NCBI RefSeq assembly: GCF_002101965.1
Contig: NZ_LQQA01000016.1
Span: forward strand, 1-48,941
Source of the DNA: Mycolicibacterium wolinskyi
GTDB lineage: Bacteria > Actinomycetota > Actinomycetes > Mycobacteriales > Mycobacteriaceae
Direction: 5' to 3'
DNA: 48,941 nucleotides
In this document: positions 36,970 through 44,838 of the stretch, one piece after another
How the letters are laid out: each line of letters starts with the position of its first letter
Numbering within the stretch: the stretch's first letter is position 1
Position numbers and translations under genes: made by a program
Notes under the pieces: generated by a model
Database searches by the model: none
What the model was told of the DNA's origin: nothing
Seen by the model: the letters and a program-made list of their open reading frames with translations, nothing else

Positions 36970-37386
36970 TCAGGCGGTGCTGGAATTACCAGTCGGTGGT
37001 GGGATCCGATGCTTGCTCTCGAGCTCGGCGAGGGCCCGGCGCAGCGCCGCGGCCTCGTCGGCGCCGACACGTTCGACGAAGTGCACGAGCGCGGCCTGGC
37101 GGCTGCCGGAATCGGCGGCCTGGTCGAGGGCGTCGACCATGAGGCCGGCGACCAGTTCATCGCGGCCATGCGTGGGCGCATAGCGATGTGCACGGTCATC
37201 ACGGTGCTGCACGACCAGGTTCTTCTTCGCCAGGCGTTGCAGCACGGTCATGATCGTGGTGTAGGCCAAGTCGCGGCGGGCGGCCAGCGCCTCGTGGACT
37301 TGGCGCACAGTTTGGGGTTCCGGTGCGGACCAGAGGTGATCCATCACCTCGCGCTCCAATTCCCCAAGACGCGTCAGTTTGGCCAT
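36970..37386 (-). CDS. blaI: BlaI-family transcriptional repressor (Rv1846c-like)
   Basis: 138 residues from ATG 37386. A winged HTH of the BlaI/MecI family covers about residues 5-75, with LGELEREVMDHLWSAPEPQT and LAYTTIMTVLQRLAKKNLV. The dimerisation domain (80-125) includes ALRRALAELE. The M. tuberculosis ortholog represses itself, blaC and atpase genes, and is inactivated by BlaR. Target promoters other than its own are not in this window. The 224-bp region upstream contains direct repeats TACTAC as candidate operators. Confidence 0.92.
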   Translation of the reverse strand: MAKLTRLGELEREVMDHLWSAPEPQTVRQVHEALAARRDLAYTTIMTVLQRLAKKNLVVQHRDDRAHRYAPTHGRDELVAGLMVDALDQAADSGSRQAALVHFVERVGADEAAALRRALAELESKHRIPPPTGNSSTA

Positions 37387-37420
37387 GTTCCGTTCACTCT
37401 CCTGAGCAGTAAGGCCAGCG

Positions 37421-37437
37421 TACTACGGGCTTACTAC
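37421..37437 (-). promoter_or_regulatory. Candidate BlaI operator: two TACTAC words
   Basis: TACTAC at 37421-37426 and again at 37432-37437 (11 bp apart, same helical face), 35-51 bp upstream of the blaI ATG, where a repressor would overlap its promoter. The words resemble the TACTA/TAGTA elements of BlaI family sites; assignment is by position and similarity. Confidence 0.45.
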
Positions 37438-37565
37438 CGCGTGTCGTATCCATCAACGAGCAAGTGTCCCGCCGTTGTCGGCGAGCGTCTACTTCAAGGT
37501 CAACGACCATTCACGGGTCTGTTGTGAATCGAGTCACAGCAGGTAGCCCTCGATCATCTCGTGAC

Positions 37566-37584
37566 TATAGTAAGGCTAACCTAA
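37566..37584. promoter_or_regulatory. IdeR iron box (15/19) overlapping a -10
   Basis: The 19-bp site matches TTAGGTTAGGCTAACCTAA at 15 positions, with a perfect right half GGCTAACCTAA. The -10 TATAGT (37566-37571) lies inside it, 40 nt upstream of the next ATG. IdeR bound with Fe2+ would repress this promoter. Confidence 0.8.
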
Positions 37585-37610
37585 GTCACATTGGAGCCTT
37601 CGGAGGTGTC

Positions 37611-38381
37611 ATGACGGTCTTGATCGAGGACCCCCTGATCGCGGGTATGGCCATCAAGCGGGCACTGCCGCTGCACGAGTCCAGTCGGCGCCTGCGTGAG
37701 CTGTATCCGGAGTGTCCACGGGTCTACGGTGTTGCCGTCATGGGCGACCTCTCGCGCCGGCGGTGGTGGCCGCTGGCCGAGGCGCTGAGCGGCGATCGGC
37801 TGCAGCTGATGTTCGACACCGCGATCGCCGAGACCGACAACCGCGCCGCGGTGGCCCAGCAGTTGGCCGCCACGCTGGCCCACGTCGTCATCGGCCGGGT
37901 GGTGCCACTGTTGGTGCTGGAGGGCCGGGCCTGGGATACCGGCCTGGAGAACCTGTGGGTGCACGTCGACTCTGAGGGCGCGATCGACTGGGTAGGTGTC
38001 GTCGATCCGATTCTGCGCGCCCTGCCCGACGATCCGCATTTCCGCGCCGGCGTGACCCGCATCGCCGACGCCGCCCACGACGGAATCGTCGCGCTGCCGA
38101 GCGAGGCCGCGCTGACGACGTGGGTGGCGCACCGCAGCCACCGTGCGCTGGAGCCGCTCTTCACCCGTTTGGTGGAGATCAGTGGCGGCGCGATGTCGGT
38201 TGCGGCCATGTGGCACATGGTCGGTGCGGCTGTCGTGAGCGCGGCGACGCAGGTGCCGCTGCTGGCCGGCTGCAGCGAATTGGTCAGCATGCGTCGCGGT
38301 CAGGCGGTGCTCGATGCGCTGGTGGGCTTCGGTCTGCCGGTCCGCGGCGCGAGTCGCGCAGGGAAGGTCTTGCTAAATTAG
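37611..38381 (+). CDS. Iron-regulated protein, possible siderophore-iron reductase-like
   Basis: 256 residues from ATG 37611, with GGAGG 5 nt upstream. No signal peptide or membrane helix. It contains PLHESSRRLRELYPECPRVY, the central HVVIGRVVPLLVLEGRAWD and DSEGAIDWVGVVDP, and a helical C-terminus ending GASRAGKVLLN. The layout vaguely resembles FhuF/ferric-siderophore reductases, but only two cysteines are present and the C-terminal 2Fe-2S cysteine motif is absent, so I do not call it a reductase. The IdeR box shows iron control. Its exact role is unknown; release of iron from siderophores or storage is plausible. Confidence 0.6.
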   Translation: MTVLIEDPLIAGMAIKRALPLHESSRRLRELYPECPRVYGVAVMGDLSRRRWWPLAEALSGDRLQLMFDTAIAETDNRAAVAQQLAATLAHVVIGRVVPLLVLEGRAWDTGLENLWVHVDSEGAIDWVGVVDPILRALPDDPHFRAGVTRIADAAHDGIVALPSEAALTTWVAHRSHRALEPLFTRLVEISGGAMSVAAMWHMVGAAVVSAATQVPLLAGCSELVSMRRGQAVLDALVGFGLPVRGASRAGKVLLN

Positions 38382-38399
38382 GGCAGCCTTGCCTATTCT
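38370..38399 (+). promoter_or_regulatory. Promoter with IdeR-like box for the candidate mrsI RNA
   Basis: TTGCTA (38370-38375) and TATTCT (38394-38399), 18-bp spacing. Between them, overlapping the upstream stop codon, TTAGGGCAGCCTTGCCTAT (38378-38396) matches 13/19 of the IdeR consensus and looks like the diverged boxes of mycobactin promoters. Confidence 0.65.
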
Positions 38400-38405
38400 T
38401 TCGGT

Positions 38406-38507
38406 ACGAGGCTAACGGACCGCGCCGGAGTCCTGAGGGCTGCAGAGACCCCCGGTCCACTCGAGGGCGGGTCCCGTGCGAATTGCACGGGACCCGCCCG
38501 CATCTTT
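38406..38507 (+). ncRNA. mrsI: Candidate iron-regulated sRNA MrsI
   Basis: About 102 nt from the predicted start (7 nt after TATTCT) to the tail of a perfect 15-bp terminator stem GGGCGGGTCCCGTGC/complement with GAATT loop (38465-38499), followed by GCATCTTTA. A second short stem GGACCG/CGGTCC (38417-38422 with 38453-38458) encloses a G-rich apical region that may be the seed. The position, between blaI and the Rv1847 thioesterase, its IdeR-type promoter and its length match MrsI (ncRv11846) of M. tuberculosis, an sRNA for iron-sparing. No open reading frame of use is present. Homology was not tested. Confidence 0.72.
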
Positions 38508-38537
38508 ATGGCGGCCCGCCGTGTAGACACGAGAACT

Positions 38538-38942
38538 GTGACGACAGAAGCGCCCGAAGGGCTGGGTAAAGGATTCGACTCCGAACTCGGCCTGACCTAT
38601 CTCGAGCTCACCCCGGATGGTGGGCGCGCCGAGCTCAAGATCCACGACAAGCTCTTGCAGCCGTGGGGAATCGTGCACGGCGGCGTGTACTGCTCGATCG
38701 TCGAGAGCCTTGCCAGCGTGTGCGGTCACATCTGGCTGTCCGAGAACGGCGGCGGCACCGTCGTGGGCGTCAACAACAACACCGACTTTTTGCGTGCGAT
38801 CGGATCAGGAACTGTGACAGCGGTTTCCACGCCGATCCACCGTGGGCGCCGCCAGCAGCTGTGGCTCATCACCATCACCGACGAGAACGACCGGCTGGTG
38901 GCTCGCGGTCAGGTGCGCCTGCAGAACATGCCGGCCGCCTAG
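38538..38942 (+). CDS. Hotdog-fold thioesterase (Rv1847-like, PaaI/4-hydroxybenzoyl-CoA type)
   Basis: 134 residues from GTG 38538, giving the conserved FDSELGL start; an ATG at 38508 lies in the terminator tail of the upstream RNA and gives no better ribosome-binding site. The hotdog signatures are GIVHGGVYCSIVESLAS (catalytic loop; His and Glu/Asp of the family) and VGVNNNTDFLRAI. It hydrolyses acyl- or aryl-CoA thioesters. In M. tuberculosis it lies at the same spot in front of ureA. Reading-through from the sRNA promoter would be iron-dependent but is not shown. Confidence 0.85.
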   Translation: MTTEAPEGLGKGFDSELGLTYLELTPDGGRAELKIHDKLLQPWGIVHGGVYCSIVESLASVCGHIWLSENGGGTVVGVNNNTDFLRAIGSGTVTAVSTPIHRGRRQQLWLITITDENDRLVARGQVRLQNMPAA

Positions 38943-38994
38943 CCGCTTCGGTACGGCGCGCGCCGGTGCGGGTGGCGTGGCAGTATCGCCCACT

Positions 38995-39297
38995 ATGCGT
39001 TTAACGCCGCATGAACAGGACCGGCTGCTGATCTCGTATGCCGCAGAGCTGGCGCGCCGCAGGCAGGCTCGCGGTCTGCGGCTCAATCATCCCGAAGCGG
39101 TCGCGGTGATCACCGATCATCTACTCGAAGGTGCGCGCGACGGCCGCACGGTCGCCGAATTGATGGTGAGCGGCCGCAGTGTGCTGACCCGGGACGAGGT
39201 CATGGAGGGGGTTCCCGAAATGCTGCCCGACGTCCAGGTCGAAGCGACGTTTCCGGACGGCACGAAGCTGGTGACCGTCCACCAGCCGATCGCTTGA
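38995..39297 (+). CDS. ureA: Urease gamma subunit
   Basis: 100 residues from ATG 38995, the family length. Signatures MRLTPHEQDRLLISYAAELA, GLRLNHPEAVAVI and SGRSVLTRDEVMEGVPEML are all present. Structural subunit of the nickel urease that releases NH3 and CO2 from urea. There is no ribosome-binding site, so the message may be leaderless, though the -10 is weak (AGTATC region). It heads the ureABCFGD operon; the gap to ureB is 47 bp. Confidence 0.95.
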   Translation: MRLTPHEQDRLLISYAAELARRRQARGLRLNHPEAVAVITDHLLEGARDGRTVAELMVSGRSVLTRDEVMEGVPEMLPDVQVEATFPDGTKLVTVHQPIA

Positions 39298-39344
39298 GGC
39301 GGCCGCGCATGATTTCTCAGCGAGTAGCCGAAGGCGGACCGCGC

Positions 39345-39659
39345 ATGATTCCAGGTGAAATCCTGTTCGGGGACGGCGTGATCGAACTCAATCGCGGTGC
39401 GGCACGGCTGACCCTCGACATCGTGAACACCGGTGACCGGCCGGTGCAGGTCGGCAGCCATGTGCATCTGCCGCAGGCCAACGCCGCGCTGGACTTCGAC
39501 CGGGCCGCCGCGCACGGCCACCGGCTCGACATCCCGGCCGGTACCGCGGTTCGCTTCGAACCCGGTGTGGCCCAGCGTGTCTCGCTGGTGCCGTTGGCCG
39601 GGGCGCGTGAGGTGCACGGCATCAGTCTCAACCCTCCGGGCCGATTGGACCCCTCATGA
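39345..39659 (+). CDS. ureB: Urease beta subunit
   Basis: 104 residues from ATG 39345 (starting MIPGEILFGDG), matching Rv1849 length; an ATG 36 bases earlier gives a non-conserved extension. Typical strands DIVNTGDRPVQVGSHVHLPQ and IPAGTAVRFEPG are present. It overlaps ureC by 4 bp (ATGA). Together with ureA and ureC it builds the (UreABC)3 core. Confidence 0.95.
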   Translation: MIPGEILFGDGVIELNRGAARLTLDIVNTGDRPVQVGSHVHLPQANAALDFDRAAAHGHRLDIPAGTAVRFEPGVAQRVSLVPLAGAREVHGISLNPPGRLDPS

Positions 39660-41377
39660 CGCAACTCTCCAGGGCCCGCTATGCCGCGTTGTTCGGGCCG
39701 ACCGCCGGTGACCGGATCAGGCTGGCCGACACCGACCTGTTCGTCGAGATCACCGAGGACCGCAGCGGCGGGCCGGGATTGGCCGGTGACGAGGCGGTGT
39801 TCGGCGGCGGCAAGGTGCTGCGGGAATCGATGGGACAGTCGAGGGCGACGCGTGCCGACGGCGCGCCCGACACCGTCATCACCGGTGCGGTGATCATCGA
39901 CCACTGGGGAATCATCAAGGCCGACATCGGCATTCGCGACGGGCGCATCACCGCCATCGGCAAGGCGGGCAATCCGGACATCATGGCGGGCGTGCATCCC
40001 GATCTCGTGGTCGGTCCGTCCACCGAGATCATCGCAGGCAACGGCCGCATCCTGACCGCCGGCGCGATCGACTGCCATGTCCACCTGATCTGTCCGCAGG
40101 TCATGGAGGAGGCGCTCGGCAGCGGCATCACCACGATCGTCGCCGGCGGCACCGGCCCCGCCGAGGGCAGCAAGGCCACCACGGTGACACCCGGTTCGTG
40201 GCACCTGGCCCGGATGCTCGAGTCACTCGACTCGTGGCCGCTGAACGTGGCCCTGCTCGGCAAGGGCAACACCGTCAGCGCCGAGTCGATGTGGGAGCAA
40301 CTGCGGGGCGGCGCAGCGGGATTCAAGTTGCACGAGGACTGGGGCACGACGCCCGCGGCGATCGATGCGTGCCTGACCGTCGCCGACGTGGCGGGCGTGC
40401 AGGTCAATCTGCACTCCGACACCCTCAACGAGGCCGGTTTCGTCGAGGACACGTTGGCCGCCATCAAGGGCCGCGCGATCCACGCCTATCACACGGAGGG
40501 AGCCGGCGGCGGCCACGCGCCCGACATCATCACCGTGGCCGGCCATCCGAATGTGCTACCGAGTTCGACCAACCCGACGCGCCCGCACACCGTCAACACC
40601 CTCGACGAGCACCTCGACATGCTGATGGTGTGTCACCACCTGAATCCCGCTGTGCCGGAGGACTTGGCATTCGCCGAGAGCCGGATCCGCCCGTCCACGA
40701 TCGCCGCCGAGGATCTGCTGCACGACATCGGCGCGATCTCGATGATCGGCAGTGACGCGCAGGCGATGGGCCGCATCGGGGAGGTCGTCCTGCGCACGTG
40801 GCAGACCGCACATGTCATGAAGCGCAGGCGCGGTGCGCTGGAGGGCGACAGCCGCGCGGACAACAATCGGGTGCGCCGCTACGTCGCGAAGTACACGATC
40901 TGCCCGGCGGTCGCGCACGGGCTCGACGACGAGATCGGTTCGGTCGAGGTGGGCAAGCTCGCCGACCTGGTGCTGTGGGAACCGGCGTTCTTCGGCGTCC
41001 GCCCGCATGCCGTGCTCAAGGGCGGCATGATCACGTGGGCCGCGATGGGCGACGCCAACGCCTCGATCCCCACGCCGCAGCCCGTGCTGCCGCGACCCAT
41101 GTTCGGCGCGGCTCCCGCGGCGGCGGCCGCGACCTCGGTGCACTTCGTCTCAGAACACGCGATCGATGACGGTCTCGCCGGTCGCCTCGACATCCGCCGG
41201 AAACTCGCGGCCACCAAGAACGTTCGGCAGGTCGGCAAGTCCCACATGCCACTCAACGACGCGCTGCCACACATCGAGGTGGAGCCCGACACGTTCACGG
41301 TGCGCATCGACGGTGAGGTGTGGCAGGAACAACCGGCGGCCGAGCTACCCATGGCACAGCGATACTTCCTGTTCTAG
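39656..41377 (+). CDS. ureC: Urease alpha subunit (catalytic)
   Basis: 573 residues from ATG 39656. The bimetallic nickel centre is recognisable: HVH of DCHVHLICPQ, the carbamylated Lys224 in GFKLHEDWG, and later His and Asp ligands (HAYHTEGAGGGH, IGSDAQAMGR). The flap has Cys326 in MVCHHLN. Full length, no missing residue. It hydrolyses urea; in mycobacteria this supplies nitrogen and buffers acid. Nickel delivery depends on UreF, UreG and UreD downstream; ureE is absent. Confidence 0.98.
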   Translation: MTQLSRARYAALFGPTAGDRIRLADTDLFVEITEDRSGGPGLAGDEAVFGGGKVLRESMGQSRATRADGAPDTVITGAVIIDHWGIIKADIGIRDGRITAIGKAGNPDIMAGVHPDLVVGPSTEIIAGNGRILTAGAIDCHVHLICPQVMEEALGSGITTIVAGGTGPAEGSKATTVTPGSWHLARMLESLDSWPLNVALLGKGNTVSAESMWEQLRGGAAGFKLHEDWGTTPAAIDACLTVADVAGVQVNLHSDTLNEAGFVEDTLAAIKGRAIHAYHTEGAGGGHAPDIITVAGHPNVLPSSTNPTRPHTVNTLDEHLDMLMVCHHLNPAVPEDLAFAESRIRPSTIAAEDLLHDIGAISMIGSDAQAMGRIGEVVLRTWQTAHVMKRRRGALEGDSRADNNRVRRYVAKYTICPAVAHGLDDEIGSVEVGKLADLVLWEPAFFGVRPHAVLKGGMITWAAMGDANASIPTPQPVLPRPMFGAAPAAAAATSVHFVSEHAIDDGLAGRLDIRRKLAATKNVRQVGKSHMPLNDALPHIEVEPDTFTVRIDGEVWQEQPAAELPMAQRYFLF

Positions 41378-42013
41378 ATGAGCAGTCTCGCAACACTTCT
41401 CACCCTGGCCGACTCGCGATTGCCGACCGGCGGGCATGTCCATTCCGGCGGCGTCGAGGAGGCCGTGACCAGCGGCCTGCTCACCGATATCCCGACGCTG
41501 CACGCCTACCTCGTCCGGCGTATCCGCAGTCACGGCCTCGTGGCCGCCTCGCTGGCGGTCGCCGTGCATTCCGGTGCGTTGACTCCCGACGCGGCCGACG
41601 CCGAGACCGATGCCCGCACACCGGCTCCGGCCGCGCGCGACGCGTCGCGGGCGCAGGGCCGGGGCCTGGTCCGGTTGGCGCGGCGGGTGTGGCCGGGGGA
41701 GCGGTGGGCCGCGTTGGGCCCGCGACCTCATCTCGCGGTCGCGGCAGGCGCGGCGGGCGCCGCCGCCGGCTTGCGGGCCGACCAGACGGCGCTTTCGGTG
41801 GTCTACACGACGATGACCGGTTCGGCGACCGCCGCGCAGCGCCTGCTCGCCCTCGACCCCGGCGACGTCGCCGCAGTGACTTTCGCGCTGTCCGCGCTGT
41901 GTGACTCGGTCGCCGGGGAAGCCACCGCCGGCCTCGCCGACCTGTCCGATCCGCTGCTCGATGTGCTGGCCCAGCGCCACACCGAACGCGAACGTCCCCT
42001 GTTCGTTTCCTGA
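41378..42013 (+). CDS. ureF: Urease accessory protein UreF
   Basis: 211 residues from ATG 41378, directly abutting the ureC stop. Signatures LADSRLPTGGHVHSGGVEEAV and RAQGRGLVRLAR, and an all-helical composition. UreF couples UreG GTP hydrolysis to nickel insertion into the apo-urease. It is somewhat Ala-rich, as usual in high-GC genomes. Confidence 0.9.
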   Translation: MSSLATLLTLADSRLPTGGHVHSGGVEEAVTSGLLTDIPTLHAYLVRRIRSHGLVAASLAVAVHSGALTPDAADAETDARTPAPAARDASRAQGRGLVRLARRVWPGERWAALGPRPHLAVAAGAAGAAAGLRADQTALSVVYTTMTGSATAAQRLLALDPGDVAAVTFALSALCDSVAGEATAGLADLSDPLLDVLAQRHTERERPLFVS

Positions 42014-42031
42014 AATCACGAAAGGCCCCTC

Positions 42032-42718
42032 ATGCCACCGCATTTCCTCGACGGTGAACCGCACGCTCATACCGAACGCCCGAAACGGATACGGCAACCG
42101 GGCGAGCCGTTGCGTATCGGCATCGGCGGTCCGGTCGGCTCGGGCAAGACCGCACTGGTGGCCGCACTGTGCCGGCAGTTGCGTGACGAACTGTCACTGG
42201 CCGTGCTGACCAACGACATCTACACCACCGAGGACGCGGACTTCCTGCGCAGGCACGCCGTGCTGCCCGACGAGCGGATCGCGGCCGTGCAGACCGGCGG
42301 CTGCCCGCACACCGCGATCCGCGACGACATCACCGCCAACCTCGACGCGATCGATGATCTGATCGAGGGCAACCCCGCATTGGATCTGATCCTCGTCGAA
42401 TCCGGCGGTGACAACCTCACCGCGACGTTCTCGTCGGGTCTGGTGGACGTACAGATCTTCGTCGTCGACGTCGCGGGCGGCGACAAGGTCCCCCGCAAGG
42501 GCGGGCCGGGAGTGACGTACTCAGACCTGTTGGTGGTCAACAAGACCGACCTCGCCCCACTTGTGGGCGCCGATCTCGACGTGATGCGCCGCGATGCGGC
42601 CAAAGTCCGCCAGGACCGGCCGACGGTGCTGATCTCACTCACCGAGGACCCGGCGGCGGGGCCGGTGCTGGCCTGGGTCCGCGAACAGTTGGAGGTCGCC
42701 CGGGCACAGTCGGTCTGA
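42032..42718 (+). CDS. ureG: Urease accessory GTPase UreG
   Basis: 228 residues from ATG 42032, with AAAGG upstream. P-loop GGPVGSGKT at 32-40, the nickel-binding CPH motif (Cys91, GGCPHT), VNKTDL for guanine recognition. UreG hydrolyses GTP to load nickel on urease. The N-terminus (PHFLDGEPHAHTERP) has three His but no long His-rich tail, so it can hardly replace UreE storage. Its stop overlaps ureD by 1 bp. Confidence 0.95.
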   Translation: MPPHFLDGEPHAHTERPKRIRQPGEPLRIGIGGPVGSGKTALVAALCRQLRDELSLAVLTNDIYTTEDADFLRRHAVLPDERIAAVQTGGCPHTAIRDDITANLDAIDDLIEGNPALDLILVESGGDNLTATFSSGLVDVQIFVVDVAGGDKVPRKGGPGVTYSDLLVVNKTDLAPLVGADLDVMRRDAAKVRQDRPTVLISLTEDPAAGPVLAWVREQLEVARAQSV

Positions 42719-43371
42719 TGCACTCCGACCTCGTCATCGTCGCGCGGCCGGGGCACCTGCCGTGCATCGAGGCCACCGGCGGCCTCACGGCCCGCTGCAC
42801 CGAGCCCGACACCGTGCACCTGGTGTCGACCGCCGCCACGCCGCTCGGCGGCGACACACTCGCGGTGCGGGTGGTCGTCGAGGCCGGGGCCACGCTGCGG
42901 ATCCGGACTGCCGCTGCGACATTGGTGCTACCCGGCGCGCACACGCGGCAATCGCGGGCGTGCTGGACGATCGAAGTCGCCGGCCACCTCGATCTGGACC
43001 CCCAGCCGACGGTCGTGGCAGGCGGTTCCGATCACCGGACCACTACGCGGTTACAGCTCGCAGGCACCGCCGAGGTGCGGATACGCGAACGCATCCAGAT
43101 CGGCAGGTCGGGGGAGCGGGTGGGGTTCTGGTCGGGTGCGTTGCACGCCGACGTCGGCGCGGATACGCCCGTGCCGCTGCTTAGGCACCGGATCGAGCTC
43201 GGCAGTGGGGCAGTGGGTGACGACGAGCTGGCCGCGCCGCGGGCATGCATCAGCGAAATGCGTTACCCCGCACCATCTTTCGACGGTGCGGGAACCGTAC
43301 TCGCGCTGGCGCGCGGCGGTAGCCTGGCCACCTGGCAAGGTGACCGGCTGCCGGCCGACGACACGAGTTAG
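42718..43371 (+). CDS. ureD: Urease accessory protein UreD/UreH
   Basis: 217 residues from ATG 42718. Signatures TPLGGDTLAVRVVVEAGATLRI and HRTTTRLQLAGTAEVRIRERI are typical of the UreD scaffold that carries UreF-UreG to the urease core. Somewhat shorter than enterobacterial UreD, as in M. tuberculosis. The stop overlaps the convergent ndh stop by 4 bp. Confidence 0.9.
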   Translation: MHSDLVIVARPGHLPCIEATGGLTARCTEPDTVHLVSTAATPLGGDTLAVRVVVEAGATLRIRTAAATLVLPGAHTRQSRACWTIEVAGHLDLDPQPTVVAGGSDHRTTTRLQLAGTAEVRIRERIQIGRSGERVGFWSGALHADVGADTPVPLLRHRIELGSGAVGDDELAAPRACISEMRYPAPSFDGAGTVLALARGGSLATWQGDRLPADDTS

Positions 43372-44741
43372 GACGCCGCTTTCTCGGTTTCCTGTACCGA
43401 GGCCGCGATCTCTTCGAGCTCCTCGATCCTGGTACGGGCGTACGCCTGCTGTTCGGTGATCGTGAGCTGGCCGCGTTTGGTGCTCAGGAACGTCACGGTC
43501 CACGACAGCAGGGTGACGATCTTGGTCTTGAACCCCACCAGGTACACCAGGTGCAGCACCAGCCAGCACAACCAGGCGAAGAAACCCGCGAACTCGACCT
43601 TGCCGACCTTGGCCACTGCCGAGAACCGCGACACCGTCGCCATCGAGCCCTTGTCGAAGTACTCGAACGGGGCCCGGATCTTCTGGCTGGTGCCGCTGAC
43701 CTCGCGCTTGATCAGCTTGGCTGCGTAGCGGCCGCCCTGGATCGCGCCCTGGGCCACGCCGGGAACCCCCTCGACCGCCGCCATGTCGCCGACCACGAAC
43801 ACGTTCGGGTGGCCGGGAACGGTCAGGTCGGGTTGCACCTTGACGCGACCGGCCCGGTCGAGCTCGACCCCGGACTGCTCGGCGAGATCCTTGCCGAGCG
43901 GGCTCGCCGACACGCCGGCCGACCACACCTTGCAGGCCGATTCGATGCGCCGGATGGTGCCGTCGGAATCCTTGACCGTCAGACCGTTGCGATCCACGTC
44001 GGTGACCATGGCGCCGAGCTGCACCTCGACGCCCATCTTCTCCAGCCGGGCCTGCGCCTTCTTGCCGAGCTTCTCACCCATCGGCGGCAGCACGGCGGGT
44101 GCGGCGTCGAGCAGGATCACCCTGGCCTCGGTCGGATCGATGTGGCGGAAGCTGCCCCGCAGCGTCTGATCCGCCAATTCGGCGATCTGCCCGGCCATTT
44201 CGACGCCCGTGGGGCCGGCACCGACGACGGTGAACGTCAGCAGCTTCGCCCGGCGCACGGGGTCACTCGACCGCTCGGCCTGTTCGAACGCGCCGAGGAT
44301 ACGACCGCGAAGCTCCAGGGCGTCGTCGATCGACTTCATGCCGGGCGCGAACTCGGCGAAGTGATCGTTGCCGAAGTACGACTGCCCCGCGCCTGCCGCG
44401 ATGATCAGGCTGTCGTACGGCGTCGAGTAGGTGTGACCCAGCAGCACCGAATCCACCGTCTGCTTCTCGAGATCGATATGGGTGACGTCGCCCAGCAACA
44501 CCTGTGCGTTCTTCTGCTTGCGCAGGATCACGCGCGTGGCAGGCGCGATCTCGCCTTCGGAGATGATCCCCGTCGCCACCTGGTAGAGCAGTGGCTGGAA
44601 CAGGTGATGGGTGGTGCGGGCGATCAGCTTGACGTCGACGTCGGCGCGTTTGAGGGTCTTGGCGGCGGTCAGACCACCGAAACCCGATCCGATAATGACG
44701 ACTTTATGCCGATCCGACGCCGTAGCTCCGGGATGGCTCAT
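43368..44741 (-). CDS. ndh: Type II NADH dehydrogenase (NDH-2)
   Basis: 457 residues from ATG 44741, with GAGGAG upstream, giving the MSHPGATASDRHK start known from M. smegmatis. FAD motif GSGFGG (18-23), NADH motif VVGAGPTGVE, and a C-terminal amphipathic/hydrophobic segment (about 380-415, LCWLVLHLVYLVGFKTKIV) for membrane attachment. It oxidises NADH and reduces menaquinone without proton pumping; it is the essential entry point of electrons in mycobacteria and the target of phenothiazines, with ndh mutations linked to isoniazid resistance. Corresponds to Rv1854c. Confidence 0.98.
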   Translation of the reverse strand: MSHPGATASDRHKVVIIGSGFGGLTAAKTLKRADVDVKLIARTTHHLFQPLLYQVATGIISEGEIAPATRVILRKQKNAQVLLGDVTHIDLEKQTVDSVLLGHTYSTPYDSLIIAAGAGQSYFGNDHFAEFAPGMKSIDDALELRGRILGAFEQAERSSDPVRRAKLLTFTVVGAGPTGVEMAGQIAELADQTLRGSFRHIDPTEARVILLDAAPAVLPPMGEKLGKKAQARLEKMGVEVQLGAMVTDVDRNGLTVKDSDGTIRRIESACKVWSAGVSASPLGKDLAEQSGVELDRAGRVKVQPDLTVPGHPNVFVVGDMAAVEGVPGVAQGAIQGGRYAAKLIKREVSGTSQKIRAPFEYFDKGSMATVSRFSAVAKVGKVEFAGFFAWLCWLVLHLVYLVGFKTKIVTLLSWTVTFLSTKRGQLTITEQQAYARTRIEELEEIAASVQETEKAAS

Positions 44742-44838
44742 TGCTGCTCCTCGCGGACGTTTTCCCACTTGATACAACCGATAGGTTAGTCGGCACGATT
44801 CCGGTCAGCGCGGTGACGTAGGCAACCGCACTGAATGT

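Noticed and set aside
37611..38381. FhuF-type ferric-siderophore reductase
   Set aside because: The C-terminal cysteine cluster that binds the Fe-S centre is absent; only two cysteines exist in the protein.
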